The notes under the pieces are model-generated. The model was not told where the DNA came from. It saw nothing but the letters and a program-made list of their open reading frames with translations, and made no database searches. From an uncultured Eubacteriales bacterium (GTDB lineage Bacteria > Bacillota_A > Clostridia > Oscillospirales > Acutalibacteraceae), in contig CAKSGI010000077.1 of NCBI GenBank assembly GCA_934454005.1, positions 1 through 7,812 on the forward strand: 7,812 bases of DNA. Direction: 5' to 3'. Position 1 is the stretch's first letter; the number at the start of each line of letters is the position of its first letter. Positions 1 through 6,262 of this stretch are shown here, in pieces. The position numbers and the translations under genes are program-made.

Positions 1-21
1 AAAAAACAGAGTAACCACACA

Positions 22-321
22 TTAGATATGATCCTTGTTTTCTATTCTTTCTAAAACAATATTATAACCGTCACAGCCATAATTTAAAGCACGATTAACT
101 CTACTAATAGTTGCAGTACTTGCGCCTGTTTTGCCAACAATATCACTATAAACTTTATCATCATTTAGCATTTTTGCAACTACTAATCTTTGAGACATAG
201 CTTTTAATTCTGGAACTGTGCACAAATCTTCAAAAAAATTATAGCATTCCTCAATAGTTTCTAGCTTTAAAATAGCTTCGAATAGAAATTCTATTCCTTC
301 TTCTTTTAGTTTAGAAATCAT
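22..321 (-). CDS. yerC: YerC/YecD-type TrpR-related DNA-binding protein
   Basis: A 99-residue cytosolic protein of the TrpR-related YerC/YecD family. These are small helix-turn-helix proteins resembling the Trp repressor, and their regulons are mostly undefined. Visible signs are the helical N-terminal half with ECYNFFEDLCTVPEL (residues 25-39) and MSQRLVVAKML (42-52), then a helix-turn-helix at about 56-80 reading SDIVGKTGASTATISRVNRAL. The length is normal for the family. The ATG at 321 is chosen because AAGGAG (330-335) lies 8 bases upstream of it. A GTG in frame at 330 would add three residues but overlaps that ribosome site. The gene has its own promoter and is separated by about 290 bp from the symporter upstream. 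The family name is well supported. The ligand and target operators are unknown, and binding of tryptophan should not be assumed. Confidence 0.9.
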   Translation of the reverse strand: MISKLKEEGIEFLFEAILKLETIEECYNFFEDLCTVPELKAMSQRLVVAKMLNDDKVYSDIVGKTGASTATISRVNRALNYGCDGYNIVLERIENKDHI

Positions 322-389
322 TAGTTTCACTCCTTACATCTATAAATATAAAAGTCAAAAAATAAATTTAAATTATTTCCTCAGTTATT

Positions 390-417
390 ATTTTAACACA
401 CAAAGCCGCAAAGTCAA
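390..417 (-). promoter_or_regulatory. Predicted sigma-A promoter of the yerC-like gene
   Basis: On the minus strand TTGACT (412-417) is followed after 16 bases by TAAAAT (390-395), with TG one base before it as an extended -10. It lies about 70 bp upstream of the ATG at 321. A second copy of TTTGACTTT lies closer to the gene (around 352-360), but no matching -10 follows it. The call rests on consensus matching only. Confidence 0.6.
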
Positions 418-607
418 ATACCAATGTTGTTCAATATTATAGGCTATTTTTTAAAATTAATTGTTAAAAATGTCTGAATTTGCATAATTTAGATTGTTCA
501 ATAGCCATTTACATAGCTAAATATTCAAAAATACATAGTTAATATGTTGTTTTTTGTCTAAATTTGTAATCTATTTTTTAAAAAACATAATAAAATTTTA
601 CTGATTA

Positions 608-1789
608 TTACTTCTTTATAAATTTTTTATAAATAGTATCAACTATTACGGCTATTGCATTATCACCAGAAACATTTGCGGCTGTTCCAAAGCTATCTTG
701 AGTAATATAAAGTGCTATCAATAAACTCGCAATTGCACCTTCAGAACTAATGCCAGCTATTGGTAAAAATGGCAATGCCGACATTATAGATCCACCTGGA
801 GCCCCTGGTGATGCAACCATTGCAACGCCCAATGCTAATATAAGCGGAAAAATTATACTAAAATTATAATCCATATTAAATATCATTAAAGTAGCTGTTA
901 CACAACTTGTAATTGTTATAATACTTCCCGCCATATGTATAGTAGAGCAAAGAGGTATAACAAATCCTCGAATTTCCTCTGTCGTTCCGTTTTCTTTTGC
1001 ACAATTAATGTTTACAGGTATACAAGCCGCCGACGATTGTGTCCCTACTGCTGCTAAATATCCAGGAATTTGGTTTTTCATCAATTTAAATGGATTCTTT
1101 TTAGATATTGCGCCTGCAACTAAAAACATTGCAAACAAATATAATAAATGTAAACAAATAACTATTATAAATACTTTCCACAGTATTGAAACAATAGCAA
1201 ATGTTTCACCACTATAAGTCATATTAGCAAAAGTTCCCATTATAAACACCGGTAAAAGAGGAACTATAACTTTATTTAATAGTTTAGTTATAATTTGAGA
1301 AAATTCAGAAAAAAAATTATAACTAGTAATCCCGATAGTTTTCTCTTTCATTGTGCTTATACCTATTCCTAATATAAAAGAAAACACTAAAGCCGAAGTC
1401 ACATCCAAAATAGGAGGAATTTTAATTTCAAAAAATGGTAACAACTGCTTTTCCTCTGGATTCCCTATTAAAGATACAGCCTGTGCATCAATAAAACTCG
1501 GAAACAAATTCAAAGCAACAAAAAAGGCTATTAACCCCGCTATAATTGTTGAAACATAAGATAATCCCACAGTTATCCCTAATAATTTTCCAGCACCTTG
1601 TTTTAAATCTGCAATTCCCATTATTACAAATGCAATTACCATTAACGGAACAACAAATTTTAGAAATTCGCTAAATATTGATGCAAATGTAACTGCAATC
1701 CTAACAATAGATTCTGGTAAAAAAGCCCCTACTAATATACCTAAAATTATTCCTAACACAATTTTAGGAACCAAACCCAATTTTTTCAT
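608..1789 (-). CDS. Dicarboxylate/amino acid:cation symporter (SDF/DAACS family), atypical binding residues
   Basis: A 393-residue membrane transporter with the glutamate-transporter fold, importing a small organic anion or amino acid with cations. The ATG at 1789 is chosen because GGAGG (1795-1799) sits 5 bases upstream. A TTG at 1801 lies on that ribosome site. Family landmarks are hairpin 1 GTQSSAACIPV (249-259), TM7 STIHMAGS (282-289), hairpin 2 VASPGAPGGS (325-334) and TM8 DSFGTAANVSGD (365-376). Aligned by eye with GltPh, the aspartate that holds the substrate amino group (D394) and the Asn and Asp of the NxxxD motif are kept. However, the arginine that binds the side-chain carboxylate (R397) is Gly368, the hairpin-1 Arg is Gln251, and NMDGT in TM7 is HMAGS. 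The substrate is therefore probably not glutamate or aspartate and may be neutral. No clear terminator follows the gene. The family is certain and the substrate unknown. Confidence 0.92.
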   Translation of the reverse strand: MKKLGLVPKIVLGIILGILVGAFLPESIVRIAVTFASIFSEFLKFVVPLMVIAFVIMGIADLKQGAGKLLGITVGLSYVSTIIAGLIAFFVALNLFPSFIDAQAVSLIGNPEEKQLLPFFEIKIPPILDVTSALVFSFILGIGISTMKEKTIGITSYNFFSEFSQIITKLLNKVIVPLLPVFIMGTFANMTYSGETFAIVSILWKVFIIVICLHLLYLFAMFLVAGAISKKNPFKLMKNQIPGYLAAVGTQSSAACIPVNINCAKENGTTEEIRGFVIPLCSTIHMAGSIITITSCVTATLMIFNMDYNFSIIFPLILALGVAMVASPGAPGGSIMSALPFLPIAGISSEGAIASLLIALYITQDSFGTAANVSGDNAIAVIVDTIYKKFIKK

Positions 1790-1910
1790 CGTTTCCTCCA
1801 ATTAATAATAATATTTAAATCTATTTAATAGACTCAATAAAATAATAAAATTCATAATCTATTTAAAATAATATATCAATTTTATCAAAAATATGTAACT
1901 TACAATAAAA

Positions 1911-1933
1911 TATATCGTTATGCTATCGATATA
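1911..1933. promoter_or_regulatory. Operator-like inverted repeat over the symporter transcription start
   Basis: TATATCG (1911-1917) and CGATATA (1927-1933) form perfect 7-bp arms around a 9-bp centre, a 23-bp dyad. It begins 3 bp downstream of the predicted -10 box, so it covers the expected start of transcription near 1929. That is a typical place for a repressor to block initiation. The size suits a dimeric helix-turn-helix regulator. No regulator gene lies beside it, so its partner is unknown. Confidence 0.5.
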
Positions 1934-1935
1934 AA

Positions 1936-1964
1936 ATATTATCATAACATTTTATATTTGTCAA
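1936..1964 (-). promoter_or_regulatory. Strong sigma-A promoter of the SDF symporter
   Basis: Minus-strand TTGACA (1959-1964, perfect -35) is followed after 17 bp by TAATAT (1936-1941), with TG one base upstream as an extended -10. The predicted start near 1929 leaves an untranslated leader of about 140 bases before the ATG at 1789. The leader contains an 11-bp direct repeat AATCTATTTAA (plus-strand reading, 1818-1828 and 1856-1866). I see no known riboswitch in it. Confidence 0.75.
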
Positions 1965-1986
1965 TTTTATAATAAAACAAATTAAT

Positions 1987-2021
1987 GCCGCCAACCTTAA
2001 AATAAATTCACGGTTAGCGGC
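1987..2021 (-). terminator. Rho-independent-type terminator after the AGCS symporter
   Basis: In the minus-strand RNA, GCCGCUAACC (2021-2012) pairs with GGUUGGCGGC (1996-1987) over 10 positions, including one G-U wobble, around a 15-base loop. An A/U-rich tail AUUAAUUUGUUUUAU follows. On the plus strand the wobble becomes a C-A mismatch, which favours the minus strand. It lies about 140 bp past the stop codon at 2162, and the U tract is interrupted. The stretch between (2022-2161) holds only a weak AGCTT/AAGCT hairpin (2090-2104) and no gene. Confidence 0.7.
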
Positions 2022-2161
2022 TAAATAATTTAACACACAGCAAACGCATATATGCATTAAATATATTATTCATCAAAATTAAGATGAAAAGCTTTTTTTA
2101 AGCTCATTAATAGTATACATTAAATGTTATTGTATATGCTGTAAATTAATTACAAATTAGT

Positions 2162-3568
2162 CTATTGCCAAGCCTCTGCATTATCTATCCCAACTTTAGA
2201 TGCCACAAACACAGGATCTTTTCCCTCTTTTTTTTGGTAAATATAATCCTGCAAAACTTTTACAACCTTATTTCCCAATAGTAAAATTGCAATTATATTA
2301 ACTATAGCCATTAAACCCATTAGAACATCTGCTAAATTCCATACTGTTTTGAAATCTGCTTGTGCCCCCCAAAAAACAGCCAATACACAACTCGCTCTAA
2401 ACACATTTAAAAGTACTTTATTATTTTTAATAAATAATATATTAGATTCCGCATAACAATAGTTCCCTATTATCGAAGTGAAAGCAAAGCTAAATACTGA
2501 AATTGTAATAAAATGTATCCCAATTGGCCCTATCTGATTACAAATAGCTTTTTGTACAAATGGGATCCCCTCTAATCCACAATCAAGAGAAACACCAGAA
2601 AGCAACACAACAAACGCAGTTGTTGTACAAATCAACATTGTATCTATAAAAACAGATACAACCTGAACCATACCCTGTTTTACCGGATGAGATACAACCG
2701 CCGTAGCTGCTGCATTAGGTGCACTACCCATACCTGCTTCATTAGAAAATAGACCCCTTTTAACCCCTATAAGTAAAGCACTACCGGCAAATCCTCCAAA
2801 TATAGAATTAAAATCAAAAGCACCCTTAAAAATCTCTACAAACATATTTGGAATCATATTTATATTAACTACTGATATATAAATTCCTACACCTATGTAA
2901 ATAACTGCCATAATTGGTACAAGTATAGATGATATAAATCCTACTCTATGCACTCCACCATAAATAATAAACCCTGTTAAAACAGCTAAAACAATGGCAA
3001 CAACTAAAGGATATATAGTTTCTGCATAATTACTTATATAATACTCCATTGACGAAGATATTGTATACGATTGTAAGCCATTAAATCCATAGGCAAAACA
3101 CAAAATAAGCAATATGGAAAATAATATTCCCAACCATCTTTTTCCAAGCGCTTTTTGTATATAATAAGAAGGGCCTCCTCTAAATTCTTTACCATTTTTT
3201 GTCTTATACACTTGCGCCAAAGTACTTTCAACAAACGCTGATGCTCCTCCTACTATTGCCATTATCCACATCCAAAATACAGCCCCTGGGCCTCCTATAA
3301 CAATAGCCATAGTTACACCAACTATGTTTCCTACCCCTACTCTTGACGCTGTTGATATCATTAAGGCTTGAAACGATGATACTTTTCCTCCTCCGGCCTT
3401 TTCTCCCAAAGATCTTATTGCATCTGGAAATAATCTGAATTGAACAAATTTAGTCCTAATAGAAAAATATACTCCACAAGCAATTAATAGTATAACAAGT
3501 ACATATGCATACAAAACATCATTTATAGAACTTAGAATTTTATCAAATAATTCCATTTTAAATATCAT
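2162..3568 (-). CDS. Sodium:alanine/glycine symporter (AGCS family)
   Basis: A full-length 468-residue inner-membrane transporter of the alanine-or-glycine:cation symporter family, importing small neutral amino acids with sodium (or protons) through a LeuT-like fold. The family signature GGPGAVFWMWIMAIVG is at 92-107. Other landmarks are ASRVGVGNIVGV (74-85), RGGPSYYIQKALGK (130-143) and the SNEAGMGSAPNAAATA block, plus the C-terminal tail QKKEGKDPVF. About ten hydrophobic spans are visible. The ATG at 3568 has GGAGG (3577-3581) 8 bases upstream; the ATG at 3556 is too far from it. The gene has its own promoter and terminator, so it looks monocistronic. Many family members read GTVGxGN where this one has SRVGVGN, probably a subfamily trait rather than damage. 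Alanine is the usual substrate, but glycine or D-alanine cannot be excluded from sequence. Confidence 0.93.
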   Translation of the reverse strand: MIFKMELFDKILSSINDVLYAYVLVILLIACGVYFSIRTKFVQFRLFPDAIRSLGEKAGGGKVSSFQALMISTASRVGVGNIVGVTMAIVIGGPGAVFWMWIMAIVGGASAFVESTLAQVYKTKNGKEFRGGPSYYIQKALGKRWLGILFSILLILCFAYGFNGLQSYTISSSMEYYISNYAETIYPLVVAIVLAVLTGFIIYGGVHRVGFISSILVPIMAVIYIGVGIYISVVNINMIPNMFVEIFKGAFDFNSIFGGFAGSALLIGVKRGLFSNEAGMGSAPNAAATAVVSHPVKQGMVQVVSVFIDTMLICTTTAFVVLLSGVSLDCGLEGIPFVQKAICNQIGPIGIHFITISVFSFAFTSIIGNYCYAESNILFIKNNKVLLNVFRASCVLAVFWGAQADFKTVWNLADVLMGLMAIVNIIAILLLGNKVVKVLQDYIYQKKEGKDPVFVASKVGIDNAEAWQ

Positions 3569-3603
3569 TTATCAAACCTCCATTTTTATGTAATTTTATT
3601 ACT

Positions 3604-3632
3604 ATTATATCACAAAATCATTCATGCTACAA
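3604..3632 (-). promoter_or_regulatory. Predicted sigma-A promoter of the AGCS symporter
   Basis: A perfect TATAAT (3604-3609) preceded by TG plus one base (extended -10) lies 17 bp from a weak -35 TTGTAG (3627-3632). The predicted start is about 30 bases upstream of the ATG at 3568. The 12-base core TTGTGATATAAT is repeated exactly upstream of the acetyltransferase gene at 4495-4506. Confidence 0.65.
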
Positions 3633-3732
3633 TTAGATAAAAGCACAACAAGTTGATTTAATTGTAAGTTTACCAAGATTTATTAACATTTTCAATTGAA
3701 ATAATACCATATAATTTATTCCTAATATATAA

Positions 3733-3781
3733 AAGTAACCGCCTAACATTCACAGAAAATCAAGCGGATAAGTTAGTACTT
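3733..3781 (-). terminator. Possible terminator after the acetyltransferase gene, with two alternative folds
   Basis: In the minus-strand RNA, AAGUACUAAC (3781-3772) can pair with GUUAG (3747-3743) and UACUU (3737-3733), giving a 10-bp stem interrupted by a 5-base bulge GCGGU (3742-3738). The bulge is itself complementary to CCGC (3767-3764) in the loop, so a competing fold or pseudoknot is possible. A U-rich UUAUAUAU follows. It starts about 20 bases after the stop codon at 3803. Position and tail suit a terminator, but the stem is imperfect. Confidence 0.45.
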
Positions 3782-3802
3782 AACAAATAAACCTTAAATT
3801 TA

Positions 3803-4447
3803 TTACTGTTCCATAATCCTTTTTATCTGCTCTTTTACATTAATAAGGTCTCCACAAGTAAGAATAGGTATTAATGTATTAATTTCATCTATACTTTTAT
3901 CCCACCATTTAAACTTAAGCATTAAATCTATCAATTCATCATCAAATCGTTTTCTAACTTCTTTTGCTGGATTCCCACATACTATCGTATAAGGATCAAC
4001 ATTGCTACCAATAACACTATTAGCCCCAATAATTGCACCATCCCCAATATGAACACCTGGAAGGATTACTGCATTTTGCCCAATCCATACATCATTGCCG
4101 ATTAAAGTATCGCCCTTTAATGGAAGATCTAATAAATTAGGAGCATTCATATCCCACCCTTCCAAAATATAAAAAGGATATGTAGATACTGCATTCATTT
4201 GGTGATTAGCACCATTCATTATAAACTCAACACCTGCAGCAATTTGGCAAAATTTACCAATTATTAGTTTATCACCATTAAAATCGTAATGATGGGTAAC
4301 ATGACTTTCAAAATTCGAATCAGAAATATAAGTGAAATCTCCAACAATAATATTGGGATTTTTTATTGTTGGTTTTACATAAGTTAAATATTGTATTCCA
4401 GGCACTGGAAAATAAATATCCGGATTTGGTATAATACCATCTTTCAT
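3803..4447 (-). CDS. CatB/Vat-type xenobiotic O-acetyltransferase (left-handed beta-helix)
   Basis: A 214-residue cytosolic enzyme of the hexapeptide-repeat xenobiotic acyltransferase family, which moves acetyl from acetyl-CoA to a hydroxyl group. Known members modify streptogramin A (Vat) or chloramphenicol (CatB). The family core is clear: DKLIIGKFCQI (59-69), MNGANHQMNA (77-86) with the catalytic-type His82, KGDTLIGNDVWIGQNAVILPGVHIGDGAIIGANSV (111-145) as hexapeptide coils, and YTIVCGNPAKEVRKRF (153-168) before the C-terminal helix with KWWD (180-183). Length and the position of the histidine match Vat proteins closely. The ATG at 4447 follows GAGGAG (4459-4464) with an 11-base gap, slightly long. 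It has its own extended -10 promoter and no mobile-element neighbours. Drug resistance is possible, but many chromosomal relatives have no known substrate, so I leave the symbol empty. Confidence 0.88.
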   Translation of the reverse strand: MKDGIIPNPDIYFPVPGIQYLTYVKPTIKNPNIIVGDFTYISDSNFESHVTHHYDFNGDKLIIGKFCQIAAGVEFIMNGANHQMNAVSTYPFYILEGWDMNAPNLLDLPLKGDTLIGNDVWIGQNAVILPGVHIGDGAIIGANSVIGSNVDPYTIVCGNPAKEVRKRFDDELIDLMLKFKWWDKSIDEINTLIPILTCGDLINVKEQIKRIMEQ

Positions 4448-4494
4448 AATTTATCTATCTCCTCGATTTTTAACTTATATTACCATTTAGACTA

Positions 4495-4506
4495 ATTATA
4501 TCACAA
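4495..4506 (-). promoter_or_regulatory. Extended -10 promoter of the acetyltransferase gene
   Basis: TTGTGATATAAT on the minus strand contains a perfect TATAAT (4495-4500) with TG one base upstream. At 17 bp spacing the -35 position reads TAGAAG (4518-4523), a poor match, so recognition would depend on the extended -10. The predicted start is about 40 bases before the ATG at 4447. Confidence 0.55.
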
Positions 4507-4584
4507 TTTTATGCTCTCTTCTACTATTTTTAAACAATGTTCCGTAGTTCTAACCTATTAGTATCTAATATTCACAAAGTTTTA

Positions 4585-4616
4585 TAAAAAAGAAGCTAGA
4601 CCTTAATGCTAGCTTC
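4585..4616 (-). terminator. Rho-independent terminator of the sipL-spoIVA unit
   Basis: In the minus-strand RNA, GAAGCUAG (4616-4609) pairs perfectly with CUAGCUUC (4599-4592) around a 9-base loop, and is followed at once by six U residues (4591-4586). This is the clearest terminator in the window. It lies 100 bp past the spoIVA stop codon at 4717 and upstream of the acetyltransferase promoter, so it separates the two units. The intervening 4617-4716 shows no gene. Confidence 0.85.
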
Positions 4617-4716
4617 AATATTATAATTATCAATCGAAAATAAAATTATTAAAAAGCATAGTTGCAAGTAATTAGATTTAAAAGTTACATTTTATATTTG
4701 CATATTTTATCAAATA

Positions 4717-6195
4717 CTAAAGCAATATACATATAAGTCCATTACAACCATCATTTATTATTCTTTCTATAGTCTCCTTAACTTTTATACGTGCATCTTC
4801 AGGCATCCTATTAAGCTTATTATGAAGGCCCTCATTTACAAGCTCGTGCAAAGACTTTCCAAATATATTCGATTGCCATATTTTAGTTGGATCCTCTTCA
4901 AATTCTTCTAACAAATATTTTACAAGCTCTTCAGATTGTTGCTCAGATCCCACTATAGGCGTAACCTCTGTAGTAATATTTGTTTTCATCATATGCACAG
5001 AAGGTGCCCCTGCCTTTAATCTTATTCCATATTTTCCACCTTGTTTTATTATCTCTGGTTCCTCTAATGTAAGTTCTTCAATTGTTGGTAACACTATTCC
5101 ATATCCTGTTTCATTAACACTATCATACGCTTCGCTTATTTTTTCAAACTTCTTTTGAGTATTTATAAGATCTACCATACAATTCATTAATGCACATTCA
5201 TCTTTAATTTCCATCCCAATTTTTTCACTTAAAACTTTGTAAAATAAATCGTCATTAATTTTAATTCCTATCTTAGAGTGACCCACACCCAAATCTGCAC
5301 CTAAAAGATTAACATTACTAATATATTCACATTCAGATATATTTTTTGCTACATCTTGAACCTCTCTAATCTTAGTTACATTATTAGCAGATTTTTCAAT
5401 ACTAGAAAATATCTCAGACCTTATCCAATGATCTTTATCCAGTGATGTTACCCACCTTGGCATATCTATTTTTATTTCTTTTATCGGAAATTCAAACAGT
5501 ATTTGTGCCAAAATTCTTTTTATTTCATTTTCATCAAGTTCATTACAATTAACAGGAACCACAGGCACTCCATACTTATCGGCCATACTACTAGCAAGAT
5601 CAATAGTTTCCTGTTTTGCCGGATGAGTAGTATTTAACAAAACAATAAATGGTTTATTTATATCCTTTAATTCTGAAATAACTCTTTCTTCTGCTTCTTC
5701 ATATTCCTCTCTTGGAATATCACTAATAGAACCATCCGTAGTTACAACTAAACCAATCGTTGAATGATCGGTTATAACTTTTTTAGTTCCTATTTCGGCA
5801 GCCATATTAAACGGTATTTCCTCTTCGTACCAAGGCGTCATAACCATTCTAGGCATTTCATTTTCTATATATCCAAGTGAACTTGGTACAATATACCCAA
5901 CACAATCTATCATTCTAACTTTAAATAACGAATTATTGCCTATATTTACTTCAACTGCATCCTCCGGAATAAACTTTGGTTCTGTTGTCATTATTGTTCT
6001 TCCAGCAGCAGATTGAGGCAACTCGTCTACTGCTCTTTCTTTGCTATACTTGCTATCCATATTTGGAATTACAAGCTGATCCATAAATTTTTTTATAAAT
6101 GTAGACTTTCCAGTTCGTACAGGACCTACAACACCTATGTATATATCACCATTTGTTCTCCTGGCAATATCCTGATATATATTTCGTTCTTCCAT
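4717..6195 (-). CDS. spoIVA: Stage IV sporulation protein A (spore coat basement-layer ATPase)
   Basis: SpoIVA is made in the mother cell, coats the forespore outer membrane and polymerises on ATP hydrolysis to form the platform on which the spore coat is built. It is also needed for cortex formation. The protein is 492 residues, the same length as in Bacillus subtilis. The N-terminal TRAFAC-type nucleotide-binding domain shows Walker A GPVRTGKS (24-31, Lys30), paired threonines 70-71 in TIMTTEP that match the sensor threonines, and Walker B RMIDCVG (94-100, Asp97). A middle domain follows. The C-terminus ends GCNGLICILL, keeping Gly486, the position genetically linked to SpoVM binding in B. 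subtilis. The ATG at 6195 follows a doubled AGGAGGAGG ribosome site (6200-6208). It lies 67 bp after the sipL-like gene with no terminator between, so co-transcription is likely, probably under sigma-E. I found no convincing sigma-E box in the gap. Confidence 0.98.
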   Translation of the reverse strand: MEERNIYQDIARRTNGDIYIGVVGPVRTGKSTFIKKFMDQLVIPNMDSKYSKERAVDELPQSAAGRTIMTTEPKFIPEDAVEVNIGNNSLFKVRMIDCVGYIVPSSLGYIENEMPRMVMTPWYEEEIPFNMAAEIGTKKVITDHSTIGLVVTTDGSISDIPREEYEEAEERVISELKDINKPFIVLLNTTHPAKQETIDLASSMADKYGVPVVPVNCNELDENEIKRILAQILFEFPIKEIKIDMPRWVTSLDKDHWIRSEIFSSIEKSANNVTKIREVQDVAKNISECEYISNVNLLGADLGVGHSKIGIKINDDLFYKVLSEKIGMEIKDECALMNCMVDLINTQKKFEKISEAYDSVNETGYGIVLPTIEELTLEEPEIIKQGGKYGIRLKAGAPSVHMMKTNITTEVTPIVGSEQQSEELVKYLLEEFEEDPTKIWQSNIFGKSLHELVNEGLHNKLNRMPEDARIKVKETIERIINDGCNGLICILL

Positions 6196-6262
6196 TTGAC
6201 CTCCTCCTAAGATATAAAAATTAAAAAATCATAGTATTTCAAATATAATAATAATCGGATTT

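Noticed and set aside
1..21. Poly-A at the window edge as a terminator U tract for the yerC-like gene.
   Set aside because: The six U residues on the minus strand are not preceded by a self-complementary stem within the window.
442..506. GGCTATT and AATAGCC inverted pair as a terminator for the SDF symporter.
   Set aside because: The arms are only 7 bp, separated by over 50 bases, with no U tract; it does not look like a terminator.
1008..1559. Two plus-strand open frames of about 69 codons inside the SDF symporter gene.
   Set aside because: They lie antisense to a well-recognised transporter, resemble no family, and lack a ribosome site.
2075..2120. A 13-codon minus-strand frame and an AGCTT/AAGCT hairpin downstream of the AGCS gene.
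   Set aside because: The frame has no ribosome site, and the hairpin stem is only 5 bp of AT-rich sequence.
3034..3234. A 66-codon minus-strand frame within the AGCS symporter gene.
   Set aside because: It overlaps conserved transporter sequence in another frame with no sign of its own start region.
6013..6210. A plus-strand 65-codon frame antisense to the start of spoIVA.
   Set aside because: It is complementary to the conserved ATPase domain and has no recognisable product.
6196..6262. AATACTAT in the sipL-spoIVA gap as a sigma-E -10 box.
   Set aside because: It matches the consensus partly, but no suitable -35 lies at the expected 13-15 bp spacing.
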